From Flabesymbios commensalis (taxonomy: Eukaryota > Annelida > Polychaeta > Terebellida > Flabelligeridae), in assembly GCA_964017125.1 (NCBI GenBank), contig OZ024908.1, positions 84,279,099 to 84,343,098 on the forward strand: DNA of 64,000 nt, given 5' to 3'. Positions 21,275 to 31,296 of the stretch are shown piece after piece (positions within the stretch are counted from its first letter, which is position 1; every line of letters begins with the position of its first letter). Made by a program: the position numbers and the translations under genes. The notes beneath the pieces were generated by a model. It worked only from the letters and a program-made list of their open reading frames with translations, was not told the DNA's origin and ran no database searches.

Positions 21275-21522
21275 TTTTAACCCACAAAGCGCAAAATACA
21301 ATAATCTGAATGTTCACCCACTTGAAGTTGTGTCTCGCTACCGCGACCCACAACATCAAATGGGTTAAAATTGGTGATATTGTTTATTTTGAGACTAAAA
21401 TTTGCAAATCTTGATGTTCAAACATTTATTTCATTCCCAATGACACCGATTTAACCTGCTAATTATCCCAATAAAACAGATTAAAATCGACTATAGTCGT
21501 GCTAAGCGCTTCAAGGGTTAAC
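21275..21522 (-). mobile_element. MITE family C, copy 6
   Basis: Full length in reverse: TTTTAACCCACAAAGCGC, the hairpin CACTTGAAGTTGTGTCTCGC with TACCGCGACCCACAACATC, then CATTCCCAATGAC, and the end AAGCGCTTCAAGGGTTAA. Confidence 0.85.
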
Positions 21523-21534
21523 ATACCTCACAAC

Positions 21535-21630
21535 AATAGTACCGTGCAAAGCCAAAAGGCAGTATCTGCTTACTTTACAAGTAAGCAGATACTGCCTTTT
21601 TGCTTTGCAAGGCAGAGTAGTACAGCACTC
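21535..21630. mobile_element. hairpin element family I, best copy
   Basis: GCCAAAAGGCAGTATCTGCT then TACTTTACAAGTA and AGCAGATACTGCCTTTTTGC form a nearly perfect hairpin with arms of about 32 bp (GTACCGTGCAAAG pairs with CTTTGCAAGGCAGAGTAGTAC). Related, weaker copies are near 24236, 33320, 33550, 35745, 44055, 58800 and 61760. Confidence 0.75.
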
Positions 21631-21804
21631 TGACGTCTCATCCAGAATTTCGATCTATTTTAGTGATCCTGGCATGTGATGATAAAGCGACGTGACCATT
21701 AATTATTCACTGATGCGGTTTCGTGGCTGACGGAGCAAATTCAGACGGTTAATTGCCTGCTCACTCGCTAGGTGGGTTGTCAATGTCGGATAGTACAACA
21801 CAGT

Positions 21805-22205
21805 AACCAGGAGCGAGTCAAGAATTAAAAAAAGGGGATGTAATTAAAAAAAGTAGGTTTTGGTTTTAAAGGTGATCTATCACCCCTTATATAGTATGAA
21901 AAATGTTTTGACAATTAAATCAAAGTTGCCACAAGATGGGGCTCAAGTGTTTCCTTATATGGGGTGATTGCCTATCATGTGACCCTCTGAGAGGGTCACA
22001 TGATAGCCAATCACCTCATATGGGGTGATTGGCTATCATGTGACCCTCTGAGAGGGTCACATGATAACCAATCACCCCATATAAAGACATAATTATTCAT
22101 GCCATTAAAGGGGTGATAGATCAGCTTTAATCAATGATTTTTTCAGACTTCTCAGCGAATATACATGGGGGCTAGACACTTTACTAGGGTAGTGCCTCAA
22201 CTCTC
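21805..22205. mobile_element. MITE family F, copy split by family G
   Basis: AATTAAAAAAAGGGGATGTA before the break and CTTCTCAGCGAATATACAT, ACTAGGGTAGTGCCTCAA after it follow the order in the family F copy at 23085. The family G element sits exactly between them at a TTAA. Confidence 0.65.
21866..22130. mobile_element. TTAA MITE family G, complete copy
   Basis: The ends are TTAAAGGTGATCTATCACCC and GGGGTGATAGATCAGCTTTAA. The centre is an almost perfect direct-plus-inverted block: GGGGTGATTGGCTATCATGT, GACCCTCTGAGAGGGTCAC, and their complement. TTAA lies on both sides, which fits a piggyBac-type or Kolobok-type target. Another copy is at 32107-33212. No ORF. Confidence 0.85.
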
Positions 22206-22640
22206 AGTATCATCCCTTGAAGTTGCGTCTCGCCCAAACGATGCACACATTCAACATCAACCTTCGAAATGTCGTCAGCCAGTACCAAGAAATGACATTC
22301 AGGTATACACTGAAAGCTAGATCATTTCTGATGATACCAGGTGTTAGGGAAATGCATGGGGGTCACCACCAGGGGGGATGTAGAGTTTGAAAGTGGTGCA
22401 TTTTTTTGTAATTCAAAATGGCGTCCAAGATGGCCGCCGGGATATAGTCATATTTAGGAAATAGTGTAAATTGGGCAAATTTAGCTTAATTTTCTGTTGG
22501 ATTCTCACACTCTGTGCAGTGGTCTTCACTATCAGAAATATCGGTATCAGCCTCTATCGCACTCATGCCGTAGTTTTATTTGCCATGTATGGTAATAGTA
22601 TGTCGTGAGTGACTTGTTTGTGTGAGCTAAGGCTAACTTT
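22206..22640 (-). pseudogene. possible 3'-end fragment of a transposon-linked gene
   Basis: On the minus strand an acidic stretch EADTDISDSEDHCTECENP ends at a stop near 22497. The downstream sequence has GCGGCCATCTTGGACGCCAT, similar in kind to the ATGGCC segment in the inverted ends at 16317 and 19722. Acidic tails followed by such non-coding ends are, as I recall, seen in the gene group found at 18292. The stretch is short, with an in-frame stop just upstream, so this is only a suggestion. A TACCAGGTGTTAGGG block lies near 22339. Confidence 0.3.
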
Positions 22641-22705
22641 GTTAATTGTTCGTGCTGTATGGGGAAATACAGTCGTCCCATGAGTAAGGTGTTTGCATAA
22701 TAGCC

Positions 22706-22911
22706 TACTGTAGATCTGGTAATTTTTTTAGCGTGTTTAGATTTTCACGAATTTGTGATTTCGGGACTTTTTACGAAGTCTAGAATTCGCGAATTATCGA
22801 TTGTGATGATAGGTAGCTTTTATAATAAAAAAATCTGCAAGAGATCTAAATTCGCGAATTTGTCCTCGCGAAATTCGCGAAAAACTCGTGAATATTACCA
22901 GATCTACAATA
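22706..22911 (+). mobile_element. MITE family H, copy 1
   Basis: The ends are TACTGTAGATCTGGTAATTT and AATATTACCAGATCTACA, inverted copies. The interior is rich in CGCGAA and TTCGCG. The flanking TA is consistent with a Tc1/mariner-type target. A second copy in the opposite orientation is at 48079-48289. Confidence 0.8.
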
Positions 22912-23084
22912 ACTCACACACGCCTTATTCATTGGACAAGTGTTATCCACTCAAATGAATACAGTTTGCATATTCTGGATAATTCGGGATTATTGTCCGG
23001 ATTTCAGTCCGGCGGATTGATCCTTTAATGATTAAGATAAATGTATGTACCCCAACCAGTGGAATAAAAAGTGGGGTGGAATAC
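22912..23084. other. no gene seen
   Basis: Unique-looking spacer ending in a run of G. Confidence 0.3.
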
Positions 23085-23360
23085 AGGGGGGGGGGGGGGG
23101 TCCAGAATTTAAAAAGGAAGGGGGTCCGATTTAAAAAAAGAGTGATTTTTAGCCTTCTCGGTTAATATAATATTATGGGGGTTTGATACTCCAAATTTAC
23201 TAGAGTGGTGCCTCAAGTTGAGGCACTACCCTAGTAAATTTAGAGTGTCAAATACCGATATCTTTGTCATTTTGATCAATTTTGAGGCAATTTAATTTTG
23301 AAAAGGTGGTCAGGACACCCCCCCCCCCTTCCCTCACCCCCCCTTTCCCTCTGAAGCCGC
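23085..23360. mobile_element. MITE family F, copy 3
   Basis: A G-run of 15 at the left and C-runs at the right bracket the hairpin TAGAGTGGTGCCTCAAGTTG with GAGGCACTACCCTAGTAA. GAAGCCGCCACG closes it. TCAAATACCGATAT is kept as in 5668-5945. Confidence 0.75.
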
Positions 23361-23365
23361 CACGC

Positions 23366-23716
23366 TCAACTAATGTTAAATTAATGTTGGGTCAAAGTCG
23401 AAGACGATGGGGAAAAAAAGCCAACAGTGAGGTAATGTCGTGTGTCTGTTGAGAAAAGTGGTCTGCGGTGGAACGATTATTTTATTTTCCCTGAGATCTG
23501 AAGAGGATTTCCATTAATCTCCGTGACGTCATGGCTCACTGGGCTGATGTGGCGACTAATTGCCGTCATACTCACTAGGCGGAGCTAATATAACTCAGAC
23601 GGGACGTGGAATGATTATTTTTACCTTCATTAATAAATACTGTTCCGGTCCTGGTTGATTATGTCTTTTAATTACAAAGTAATTCTAATCTGGAAGTTCT
23701 GCAGAATTATTGATAT
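23366..23716. other. no gene seen; family B remnant at the left
   Basis: AATTAATGTTGGGTCAAAGTC and GAAGACGATGGGG near 23378-23415 look like a decayed family B palindrome. The rest is unique-looking sequence. Confidence 0.35.
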
Positions 23717-23717
23717 T

Positions 23718-24100
23718 TAACCCTTTCAGGCCTGAATTTACCATTGTCATCTTCATCAACTACAAGCCGCGAATTGCTGCCGCAATTCTCGACTTGTAGT
23801 GGATGAAGATGATTTGCTGTGGTTTAAAACTAATTTTTATTAGCTGTTTACAGTACAGTTATTCGGAACTAAATGGGTGTTCAAATATTATTCTTTGCAC
23901 ATGTTTGGTCTCAAATTAGATAAATATACTGTAAGTAATTTTCACTAACTTGATTAGTGGGTGAAATAATAATGGCCGTAGATCCATAACATACATGTAG
24001 GTATGCAAATGAAACAGAAAGAACTGACTGAGACATGTATAATGATTTTAAATTGAAAACTAATTTTGGTTCCTCGGTTTATATGCAAATCAGTAAAATC
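23718..24100 (+). mobile_element. composite of families D, C and A
   Basis: The family D end and hairpin (AACCCTTTCAGGCCTGAATT, CAAGCCGCGAATTGC) run to about 23825. Then family C body sequence (GGTCTCAAATTAGATAAATA, TTTTCACTAACTTG) runs to about 23972. Then family A body (AATGGCCGTAGATCC, GAAAGAACTGACTGAG) follows to about 24100. None of the three is complete, so nested insertion and loss, or recombination between elements, is likely. Confidence 0.65.
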
Positions 24101-24235
24101 ATAGCGACCAGTTATGTGAGTGTTGAAATTTTATATTAAAATTTGAAATTCGTGGACCAAGTCGACTAACCTGTTGTTAGTTGATGTAATTATTCACCAC
24201 AAGGTGTCGCTGATAGAAAAAACATTCACATAGAC

Positions 24236-24318
24236 ACTCGTGCCGTGCGCAGACACAGAACAGTAATTCTTTATTTTTAAAGTAAGCAGTTACTGTTGTT
24301 TGTCTCGGTATGGCAGGA
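24236..24318. mobile_element. hairpin family I, copy
   Basis: ACAGTAATTCTTTATTTTTA, AAGTAAGCAGTTACTGTTG. Arms are less perfect than at 21535. Confidence 0.55.
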
Positions 24319-24589
24319 GAGTCAGTCTACTAATGCGGGAAACCAGCCGTAAAACTAATCATCCCGTTAATGAAGCCATTTTTATCAGACGCTTTTGAAA
24401 GATTAGTTTTTCATCAGCGCCATCACCTGATCACAGACAGGGTATATCTAATATATGGAAGCCGGCGGAATGACAAGATTATCCGGGGTATCTCTACTCT
24501 GTAGGGAATCCAGTGGAATTAGTGTTGCTGAACTTGTATCTCCGTTACTCCAAACACTAATTTAAAAATGAGGCAGAAATCTAAAACAA
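24319..24589. other. no gene seen
   Basis: Unique-looking spacer; nothing recognised. Confidence 0.3.
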
Positions 24590-24800
24590 TGGCGGATCCT
24601 GACTTTTGAAAAGGGGGGATCAGACTTAAAAATAAAATATATTTGGGTATATAATATATGGGGTTTCACACTGAAAAATTACTGGGGTTGAGCCTCAGGT
24701 TGAGGCACTACCCTAGTAAATTTAAATGCCACCCCACTTTTTAAATTTGACCCCACCACCCCCTGACCTCCCCTCTCCCGCTTTGGATCCGCCACTAAAT
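24590..24800. mobile_element. MITE family F, copy 4
   Basis: Inverted ends TGGCGGATCCTGAC and TTTGGATCCGCCA are the clearest for this family. The hairpin is partly decayed (GGGTTGAGCCTCAGGTTGAG). Confidence 0.8.
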
Positions 24801-24935
24801 CAAACAAGCTGGTAAAGTGTTCGGTGCAGAGGACATTGTTCCCGTGCTTTGCTGCTGGCATAAATCGTTATGCGGTGGCAGGTGCACCCTTCGAAAGGCT
24901 CAAAGGGTTAAATGACTTGATGTAATGGGGGTTAA

Positions 24936-25240
24936 ATGATTTTATCCCTTATTATATAACGCTGAAAAATAAAACTACCACAGTCGTTTCTAATCCATTT
25001 ATTAGCCAATTATATATCTATTATTGGGAGCAAAACGTGCTTTAAGCATCACAATTTGCAAATGTTTGGTTTCAAATTATACAAATTATTATGAGTAATA
25101 TCAAAAATACATGTCTTTATGTATTTCTAGTAATATTCACCCTCTTGAAGTTGTGGGTCGGAATTGTGGGCCGCGGTAACGAGACACACTTCAAGTGGGT
25201 GAAATGTATTTGTTTAATGTAGCGCTTTAAGGGTTAACAA
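24936..25240 (+). mobile_element. MITE family C, copy 8
   Basis: TTATATAACGCTGAAAAAT to AGCGCTTTAAGGGTTAA. A small internal duplication (GGTCGGAATTGTGGGCCGCG) lies in the hairpin, and TATGAGTAATATC is also followed by an insertion of about 45 bp. Confidence 0.75.
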
Positions 25241-25367
25241 GACATGGGGGTTTAAAGGGTTACTGACCTTCTCATGTGGAGCTTAATAACAGCACACGTC
25301 CAGGGTAGATAAGAGAGCCAACAATAGAACTGTACATCACGTAAACATCCATATATGTGTGCATACC

Positions 25368-25473
25368 AGCAAACACCAGACGTTGAACCAATGTTGGTTG
25401 ATGTTGGCCCAGCGTCGTAGACGTTGGGTCAACATCAACCCAGCATTGGTCAACGTCTCGTGCTTGCAGGGAT
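25368..25473. mobile_element. MITE family B, copy 6
   Basis: CCAGCAAACACCAGACGTTG to CAACGTCTCGTGCTTGCAGG. The centre GGCCCAGCGTCGTAGACGTT is good. The arms carry matched GGTTGATGTTGG and CAACATCAACC. Confidence 0.85.
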
Positions 25474-25546
25474 GGTGGTGGTTGTAAAAATAGATAGAAG
25501 TTCGAGGCAATCAAACTCAACATCATTATATGTAGACACGACTGTA

Positions 25547-25654
25547 CCCAGTAAACATAACATATTGAATCAATGTTGTTTTAATGTTGGGCCAGCGTCG
25601 TAAATGGTGGGCCAACATCAATGCAACACTGGTTCAATGTCTAGTGTTTGCTAT
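25547..25654. mobile_element. MITE family B, copy 7
   Basis: CCCAGTAAACATAACATATTG to CAATGTCTAGTGTTTGC. It lies 74 bp from the previous copy in a spacer that matches no other repeat. Confidence 0.8.
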
Positions 25655-26015
25655 GACGGACTTTCCAATAGATAAACCCTTCTAAAAATAGTTGTCATAA
25701 CTAAAATAATCTGACACTGTTGTCATAATAAATAAGTATGACATGAACATTGATCTTCTCATCTGAATACAAAAATATATCCATTACATTTTTCGCTTGT
25801 TTAGAATATCAATATCTTATTGACATAAAATACATCTGCTTATTTCATATACTTTTTCGACAGTTCTGAAGTTATAATTAATGTGGCCCTTACGAGAGCA
25901 ACATAATGCTGATATGAGCTACACATCATTTTGTTTCTTATCTTTGCAGTAACATCTTCATCATGTCAAATAAAACAAATCTCTTAGTATCACATACTTT
26001 CACAGATGTTTTCTA
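25655..26015. other. no gene seen; AT-rich
   Basis: Nothing recognised. Confidence 0.35.
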
Positions 26016-26256
26016 GATACTTTAAACCTTTATCTGCCGGTGATGATTATATTCGATTTTTTTCATTTTTTTATTATCACTTTAAATGTCAGATTTTAAA
26101 CGTAAAACGTGACATTAATCAGCAATATTTGAAAATTATAGTTAACCTCCATTTGGTCAATCGGAATAATTTTCACTCACTTGAAGTTGTGGATCGCGTC
26201 AGCGAGACACAACTTCAAGTTGGTGAAGATTCAAATTAAATAACTAAAGGCTCAAG
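26016..26256 (+). mobile_element. MITE family E, copy 2
   Basis: CTTTATCTGCCGGTGATGA to the hairpin CACTTGAAGTTGTGGATCGC with TCAGCGAGACACAACTTCAA. Body segment GACATTAATCAGCAATATTT matches 4210-4452. Confidence 0.75.
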
Positions 26257-26300
26257 GTTTAGAACACTGAGTGACGATAAGCTATTTCGTCGCCTATCAC

Positions 26301-26348
26301 CGTAGTATCGTATGTGTCACTCAAATGTCACATACGATACTACTATGG
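26301..26348. repeat. short hairpin
   Basis: TAGTATCGTATGTG is mirrored by CACATACGATACTA around a 12-base loop. Not a member of a named family here. Confidence 0.6.
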
Positions 26349-26409
26349 CTGCCAGTGTAGTGCGATATGTAGGAATATGGTAAGAGTTATCATGCTATAA
26401 TTAATAATC

Positions 26410-26652
26410 TTTTCAGGGCGTGGACTGACTTTAGACGTCAGAATCTGACGTCTATAGACGGCGGATTTTGACGTCTGAAGTCGATCCCCACACTGAAAGA
26501 GTACAATATTTATAATGGTCATAGACCCATAACATACATTAGGTGTTCAAATCAAGCGGACAGAGCTAATTAAGACATTTATGATGACTTCAATTTAAAA
26601 AAACACATTTGGTCTATGTTTTATTGTATATTTCAGCCATTTAAAGGTTAAA
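26410..26652 (+). mobile_element. MITE family A, copy 8
   Basis: GGGCGTGGACTGACTTTAGA starts the hairpin; CAGCCATTTAAAGGTTAA ends it. The hairpin loop is altered (GACGGCGGATTTTGACG). Confidence 0.8.
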
Positions 26653-26919
26653 CCGGAATCAGAATATGCCACTAACACCCATGTAATGGCTCAGAGTGTG
26701 AAGTTCATATCTTTTTTCTTACTGTTGACATCTTATATCATGTTTTGGACAATACAAGGCTCCAATAATTTAGTGTGGGTGGGTTGTGGGTGGAGGGGGG
26801 GGGGGGGGGCGCACGTGGGATGGTAGTGCTACATTATAATAAATTGAAACTGGCCTTGCTGACTGAATAATTCATATCCGCTTATAATATCCGCTATAAG
26901 GCATCCCCACCCCCGTACA
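26653..26919. other. no gene seen; G-run
   Basis: Unique-looking sequence. A G-run of about 17 is at 26793-26809. Confidence 0.3.
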
Positions 26920-27025
26920 ATGTAATGCAAAGGGGTTTTTTTCAATTTGAAATCATCAAAAATATCTTAGTTAGCTCTTTCCGGTTCATCTGAATGCCTA
27001 TACTATGGGTCTACGGTCATTAGGT
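26920..27025 (-). mobile_element. MITE family A, partial
   Basis: AATTTGAAATCATCAAAAAT, TTAGTTAGCTCTTTCCGG and TATGGGTCTACGGTCATT are the middle of family A. Both ends are lost. Confidence 0.65.
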
Positions 27026-27414
27026 AAAAAATAAAACATGCAATTACACGTCTTTTCTCTTACACGACGACATCAAGCGCCGATTGTAATTGTCGTAGTG
27101 ATGATCAACTAATAATGAACATGATAAAATCTACAAAATATGGGAAAATGGTTGTCAATTTGAATTAGAATCGTTTTTTTTATAGATGTATTGGTAACTT
27201 TACAATGCATGTTAATTTGGTAAACACACTAGCAAGTCACGAGGCAGCATATAATTATAGGCCTATAACATGGTACTAATATCCAGACCACGACCCCGAA
27301 CTGAGCGCTAGAGGTTATTTTTTAATCAGGTCAAGTAGATCATAACGAGGCTGATCGACGCATTTGTAATGAGCACGTGACGCTGACAGAGCGCTGGATT
27401 CACTATTAAAGCGA
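27026..27414. other. no gene seen; AT-rich
   Basis: Nothing recognised. Confidence 0.3.
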
Positions 27415-27592
27415 AAAGGTATCTTATATGAGTGAATATGACTCATATTTGTTAAATTTGAAACAAAGCAATTCAAAGTCTTGCTGTTTAAGCACTCAAT
27501 TCTATATTTCTATCAGTGTTTTGATCGGCTAGTAAACATTAAAAAGATTTCAGTCGTGCTTATAACGCTATACGCATGACTATAGTCGTCTT
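27415..27592 (-). mobile_element. MITE family C, half copy
   Basis: The non-hairpin half in reverse: CTCATATTTGTTAAATTTG, AAGTCTTGCTGTTTAAGCAC and TTTCAGTCGTGCTTATAACG. Confidence 0.6.
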
Positions 27593-27649
27593 AGCATTTG
27601 TATTTCATTTTTAAACGAGAAGGAAAAATGACCATACAAATGGTAACCT

Positions 27650-27896
27650 TTAAAGTACTGAATTTGTTTGAGAAAAAACATGCAGACCAAAGGGTTTTTT
27701 CAATTTAAAATCATCATAAATGTCTTAGTTAGCTCTTTCCGATTCTTTTGAATACCGGTACCTATGTTATGGGTCTACGACCATTGGAAATATTTTTACT
27801 CTTACAGTGCGGGGATCGATTTTAGACGTCAGAATCTGACGTCTACAGACGTCAGATTCTGACGACTAAAGTCGATCTCCGCACTGTAAGGGTTAG
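27650..27896 (-). mobile_element. MITE family A, copy 10
   Basis: Nearly complete: AAGTACTGAATTTG to GCACTGTAAGGGTTA. The hairpin is near perfect (GTCAGAATCTGACGTCTACA then GACGTCAGATTCTGACG). The left TTAA end is decayed. Confidence 0.85.
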
Positions 27897-27929
27897 ATTG
27901 GCGTATGTCTTGATACAGATTGCACAAAA

Positions 27930-28312
27930 AGTAGTCATTTTCACTCACTTGAAGTTGTGGATCACGGTAACATGAAATGAATCGGGCTTTAGGCCACCTT
28001 TGTGCACATATAGGCTAAACTGGGCCAAGAGAATCTCCTGAGGATGGTGAGATGATTGAGATGACACTGTCCTCCAGACACAGGATTCAAAATTCGAGCC
28101 CTGGCGGTCTGAGGCCGAGCACGCTACCTCTCGGTCACGGAGGCTCCCCACAATACTGACTTTCACACGTGGATGGGGAAGAAACATTTTTGTTCTTTCA
28201 AACCGCCGAGACCGGGAACCGAACCCCGAACTCTGGCGTGAAAGGCAGCGGTGCTAACCACTGGGTGCAAATTTAAGGTTTCAATTTAGCTCTGTGATGG
28301 TTAATGTTGTGC
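27930..28312 (+). mobile_element. MITE family C, copy 10, hairpin interrupted by SINE-1
   Basis: CACTTGAAGTTGTGGATCAC stops at 27972. GTGCAAATTTAAGG and GCTCTGTGATGGTTAA continue after the SINE at about 28256. The second half of the hairpin is missing. Confidence 0.65.
27973..28255 (-). mobile_element. SINE-1, head slightly truncated
   Basis: On the minus strand, GTGGTTAGCACCGCTGCC, then GGGGTTCGGTTCCC (first head), GTGACCGAGAGGTAGCG (second head) and the full tail are present. The extreme 5' GGGCCCTAGGGTA is absent and no clean target duplication is seen. Confidence 0.85.
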
Positions 28313-28372
28313 CACTGTCTGCAATGCTGCCCCAGCATCAAATCAATATAGTACCAATGTGACGTGCTCATA
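28300..28372. mobile_element. MITE family B remnant
   Basis: TTAATGTTGTGCCACTGTCT and CTGCCCCAGCATCAAATCAA fit the centre and arms. Outer ends are lost. Confidence 0.5.
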
Positions 28373-28674
28373 ACAGCTTGACTTAGCCAATAATCGTATA
28401 GTCACATAACGCAGATTGGGAACATTTATTAGAAACATTTTGTTATTTACATCTTGTCCAACCGCTTACACTGCTAACACTGTGCTGCGGAATTATTTTC
28501 CACGATTTTGTTTGCATTTCAATCCTAAATATTTTTTTATTGTCAGCATTTTCCAGATTCAAGTAACTGAAAATATTGTATGTTTGTATAAAATGGACGT
28601 TTCCCTTACTTAATTATTGGATTAGTTAGACTACTACGTATTTAAATGAATTGCTGACCAATTTGCTGACCAAA
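28373..28674. other. no gene seen
   Basis: A 65-codon ORF has no recognised similarity. Confidence 0.3.
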
Positions 28675-28757
28675 ACATTTATGATGATTTCGAATTGATT
28701 AAAACCCTTTGGTCTCCTAGGTTTTAAAAAATTAATTCAGCGTTGTAGAGGGTTATC
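28675..28757 (+). mobile_element. MITE family A, right-end fragment
   Basis: CATTTATGATGATTTCGAAT, CCCTTTGGTCTCCTAGG and CAGCGTTGTAGAGGGTTA. Confidence 0.7.
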
Positions 28758-28997
28758 ATCAGATTTGAAACATGCCTGAAAACGTATATACACACGGTCC
28801 TGGAAGGACAAGGGTTCATAACCTGTGCTTTATTGTACACACTGCATGTATTCGACAAATTTTGAAGAATATCCACGATTCTTCCGTGTTCAATTACATG
28901 TACAGAATTGTTATTTGTCAACATTTGCGATCAATTTTATGTGTCACGTGCACCCACTACACAAGACATGTATTTTAATAGTACGATCATGAAGATT
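28758..28997. other. no gene seen
   Basis: ORFs of about 66 codons on both strands mirror each other and have no recognised similarity. Confidence 0.3.
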
Positions 28998-29242
28998 AAT
29001 AACCCTTTAACCGCCAAGTTTTTTAAATTCAATCTTCACCCACTTAAAGTTGTGCCTCGCTGACGCGACTCACAACTTCAACTATGTGAAAATTATTCAG
29101 AATTGACAAAATGGAAGTCAATGATTTTGAAATCTTGCTGATTGATGTCACTATTTAATCTCTAACATGTTTGAAAGCTGATAACCAATTTGCGAAAAAA
29201 AAATAAGGAATATAATCGTGACTGGCGGTTAAACGGTCAAGT
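28998..29242 (-). mobile_element. MITE family E, copy 3
   Basis: AACCCTTTAACCGCCAAG, then the hairpin CACTTAAAGTTGTGCCTCGC with TGACGCGACTCACAACTTC, then ATCTTGCTGATTGATGTCAC, and the end GACTGGCGGTTAAACGGTCAA. Confidence 0.8.
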
Positions 29243-29329
29243 GCGTCTGAGTGGTGTTGTCTACTTGGCCTGATTGATACCACTTTACAATTTATTTAAA
29301 ACGGAAATTGCTGTTCTCACACTCATGCA

Positions 29330-29372
29330 GTCAGGGGCGGATTCAAAATTTTGAAAAAAAAACAAATTTAGG
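29330..29372. mobile_element. possible family F end fragment
   Basis: CAGGGGCGGATTCAAAATTT resembles the outer end of family F. Only about 40 bp are present. Confidence 0.35.
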
Positions 29373-29407
29373 TGTAAATCAATGATGATTGTTGGATATA
29401 TTTTGAC

Positions 29408-29632
29408 TTAACCATTGCAGCGTTGAATTATTTGTGTATAAACCGTGGAGATCAAAGGGTTTTTTTTAACTTTAAATAATCATAAATGTCTTATTCAGCT
29501 CTTTCTGATTCATTTGAATACCTATGTTATGGGTCTACGACCATTAAAAATATTTCACTCTTGCAGTGCGGGGATCTACTTTAGACGTCAGATTCTGACG
29601 ACTAAAGTCGATCTCCGCGCTGACGGGTGCTG
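29408..29632 (-). mobile_element. MITE family A, copy 12, shortened hairpin
   Basis: TTAACCATTGCAGCGTTGAAT to GTCGATCTCCGCGCTGACGG. One internal hairpin repeat (GACGTCTACAGACGTC) is missing. Confidence 0.8.
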
Positions 29633-29804
29633 ATTGACAATTTACCACCAGGGGACGTGAAAGACAGTCTTTTCGTTGGATGGGTGTCGGTGTCGATAAC
29701 TACTCTTGTTTTTGGGACACAGTGTCGTTGCGTAGCCCGCATACACGGTGTAGTGATGACAGCACTCGCAACAACATGTACAAAAGTGGCTGATCACAAA
29801 GATA

Positions 29805-30108
29805 AAATGAAATGAAATAAATGGGGTTTAGGGCCACCTTTGTGCACATATAGGCTAAAATGGGCCGGGAGAGGATGGTGAGATGAATGAGATGACACTG
29901 TCCTCCAGACACAGAGTTCGAAATTCGAACCCAGGTAGGCTGAAGCCGAGCTCGCTACTCATCGTTCACGGTGGCTCCCCACGATATTGAATCTTTACGA
30001 GTGTGCAGGGGAGGAACATTTTGTTTCTTTGAAACTTGTATGCCAGATCGGGGTTCGAACCCGCGATCTCCGACTCTCCAGCTTTAACCACTGCACCCGG
30101 CCCCACGC
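29805..30108 (-). mobile_element. SINE-1, diverged copy
   Basis: On the minus strand the first head (GTGCAGTGGTTAAAGC, then GCGGGTTCGAACCCCGATC) has a strong B box. The second head (GTGAACGATGAGTAGCG, GGGTTCGAATTTCGAAC) and the tail follow. It belongs to the subtype at 5335 and 53033 rather than to the CCTAGGGTAG subtype. Confidence 0.85.
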
Positions 30109-30303
30109 CACAGGGAAAAATAATCGATTGAGTGCAACGAGTGAAGATTGAGCCGACACGAGGGAAATATATGACACGATTTTCGTCAGTCAGGGGAATA
30201 TAGACAATTCAATGTGAGTAACCAATAAAACACTACATTCACGGAACATCTACCAGAGCATAACTATTCATTTTAACGATTTGGGGCGATTTAATGATTA
30301 ACA

Positions 30304-30541
30304 TTAACCCATTTAATGCGGGGATCTATTTTAGACATCAGAATCTGACGTCTACAGACGTCAGATTCTGACGTCTAAAATAGATCCCCGCACTGAAAGA
30401 GTCAAATATTTATAATGGCCGTAGACTCATAACATAGGTATTCAAATGAAGCCGAAATTAGGACATTCATTATGATTTTAAAATGTAAAAACCCTTTGAT
30501 CTCTTGGTTTGTATACAAATATTTTAGCGTTGTAATGGTAA
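30304..30541 (+). mobile_element. MITE family A, reference copy
   Basis: It starts TTAACCCATTTAATGCGGGG. A four-part hairpin follows: GGGGATCTATTTTAGACATC, GAATCTGACGTCTACAGACG, TCAGATTCTGACGTCTAAAA and TAGATCCCCGCACTG. Then comes a body with AATGGCCGTAGACTCATAAC, ATTCAAATGAAG and ACCCTTTGATCTCTTGG. It ends ATTTTAGCGTTGTAATGGTAA. There is no coding capacity, so any mobilisation needs a transposase from elsewhere. Confidence 0.9.
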
Positions 30542-30799
30542 GCAACATATTCAGAGCCAAACCATTGCGTTTGATGGAATTCAATGTTTTACAAAAGCAT
30601 ACCGTGCAAATAGTTCAATTGGTAAAGAGTCACGTTGAATAGTCTATATTTTCTTAAAAACAATCGCCACTGAAGAAATCCGTGCCATATTTCACACATT
30701 TCGTTTTGTGATTTAAGATTGGTGTCGAAATAAACGACAAATTAAATGCCTTGCTATAAAAATGTGATGCGCAGTTGTGTAAGCCCCCTTCACAGCTTC
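30542..30799. other. no gene seen
   Basis: AT-rich unique-looking spacer. Confidence 0.3.
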
Positions 30800-30894
30800 A
30801 CGGAACGTTGGTCGTTTTAGTGTAGGGCCACCGTCTGCGATGCCAGTCCAACATTAACCCAGCATTGAGCCAACATCTCGTGTTTGCTGGGAAA
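30800..30894. mobile_element. MITE family B, copy 9
   Basis: The right end CAACATCTCGTGTTTGCTGG is perfect. The left arm is decayed (ACGGAACGTTGGTCGTTTTA). Confidence 0.75.
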
Positions 30895-31027
30895 ATATCT
30901 CATCTACGTGGATCATAACTAAATGCATGAGATGAGAAAGGGGTTCAATGACACTGAGTCTGAGCTTACGCGCAGAATGTCATTATAATTAGTCCCAATA
31001 GGCGCACAGGCGAAACTTCCGACTGGA

Positions 31028-31138
31028 CGCTGAGTGCCAGAAAGAGGCGGAAATGCCAGCAGTATTACGACATGGGCACCTACAGTGCCAGAAAAAGGCG
31101 GAAACTCGTGCAGTAGCACGACACTGCCACCTGCTGCG
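31028..31138 (+). repeat. 54-bp tandem duplicate
   Basis: AGTGCCAGAAAGAGGCGGAA near 31031 recurs as AGTGCCAGAAAAAGGCGGAA near 31084. GTATTACGACATGGGCACC corresponds to GTAGCACGACACTGCCACC. A short ORF crosses both units but no protein is recognised. Confidence 0.7.
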
Positions 31139-31296
31139 AGAGAGCAGAACTAAAGTGGACTGCGTCGCCGACCGTCGCCACTCATTACGGGTGAAAACAC
31201 GGGAGAATGTGTGTGAGAGTGAGCTCTTATCTAACGTCAGACAGAGGAAAGGAGGAACATTTTTTGTGAAATAATTGTAATAAAAAAATCAACTTT

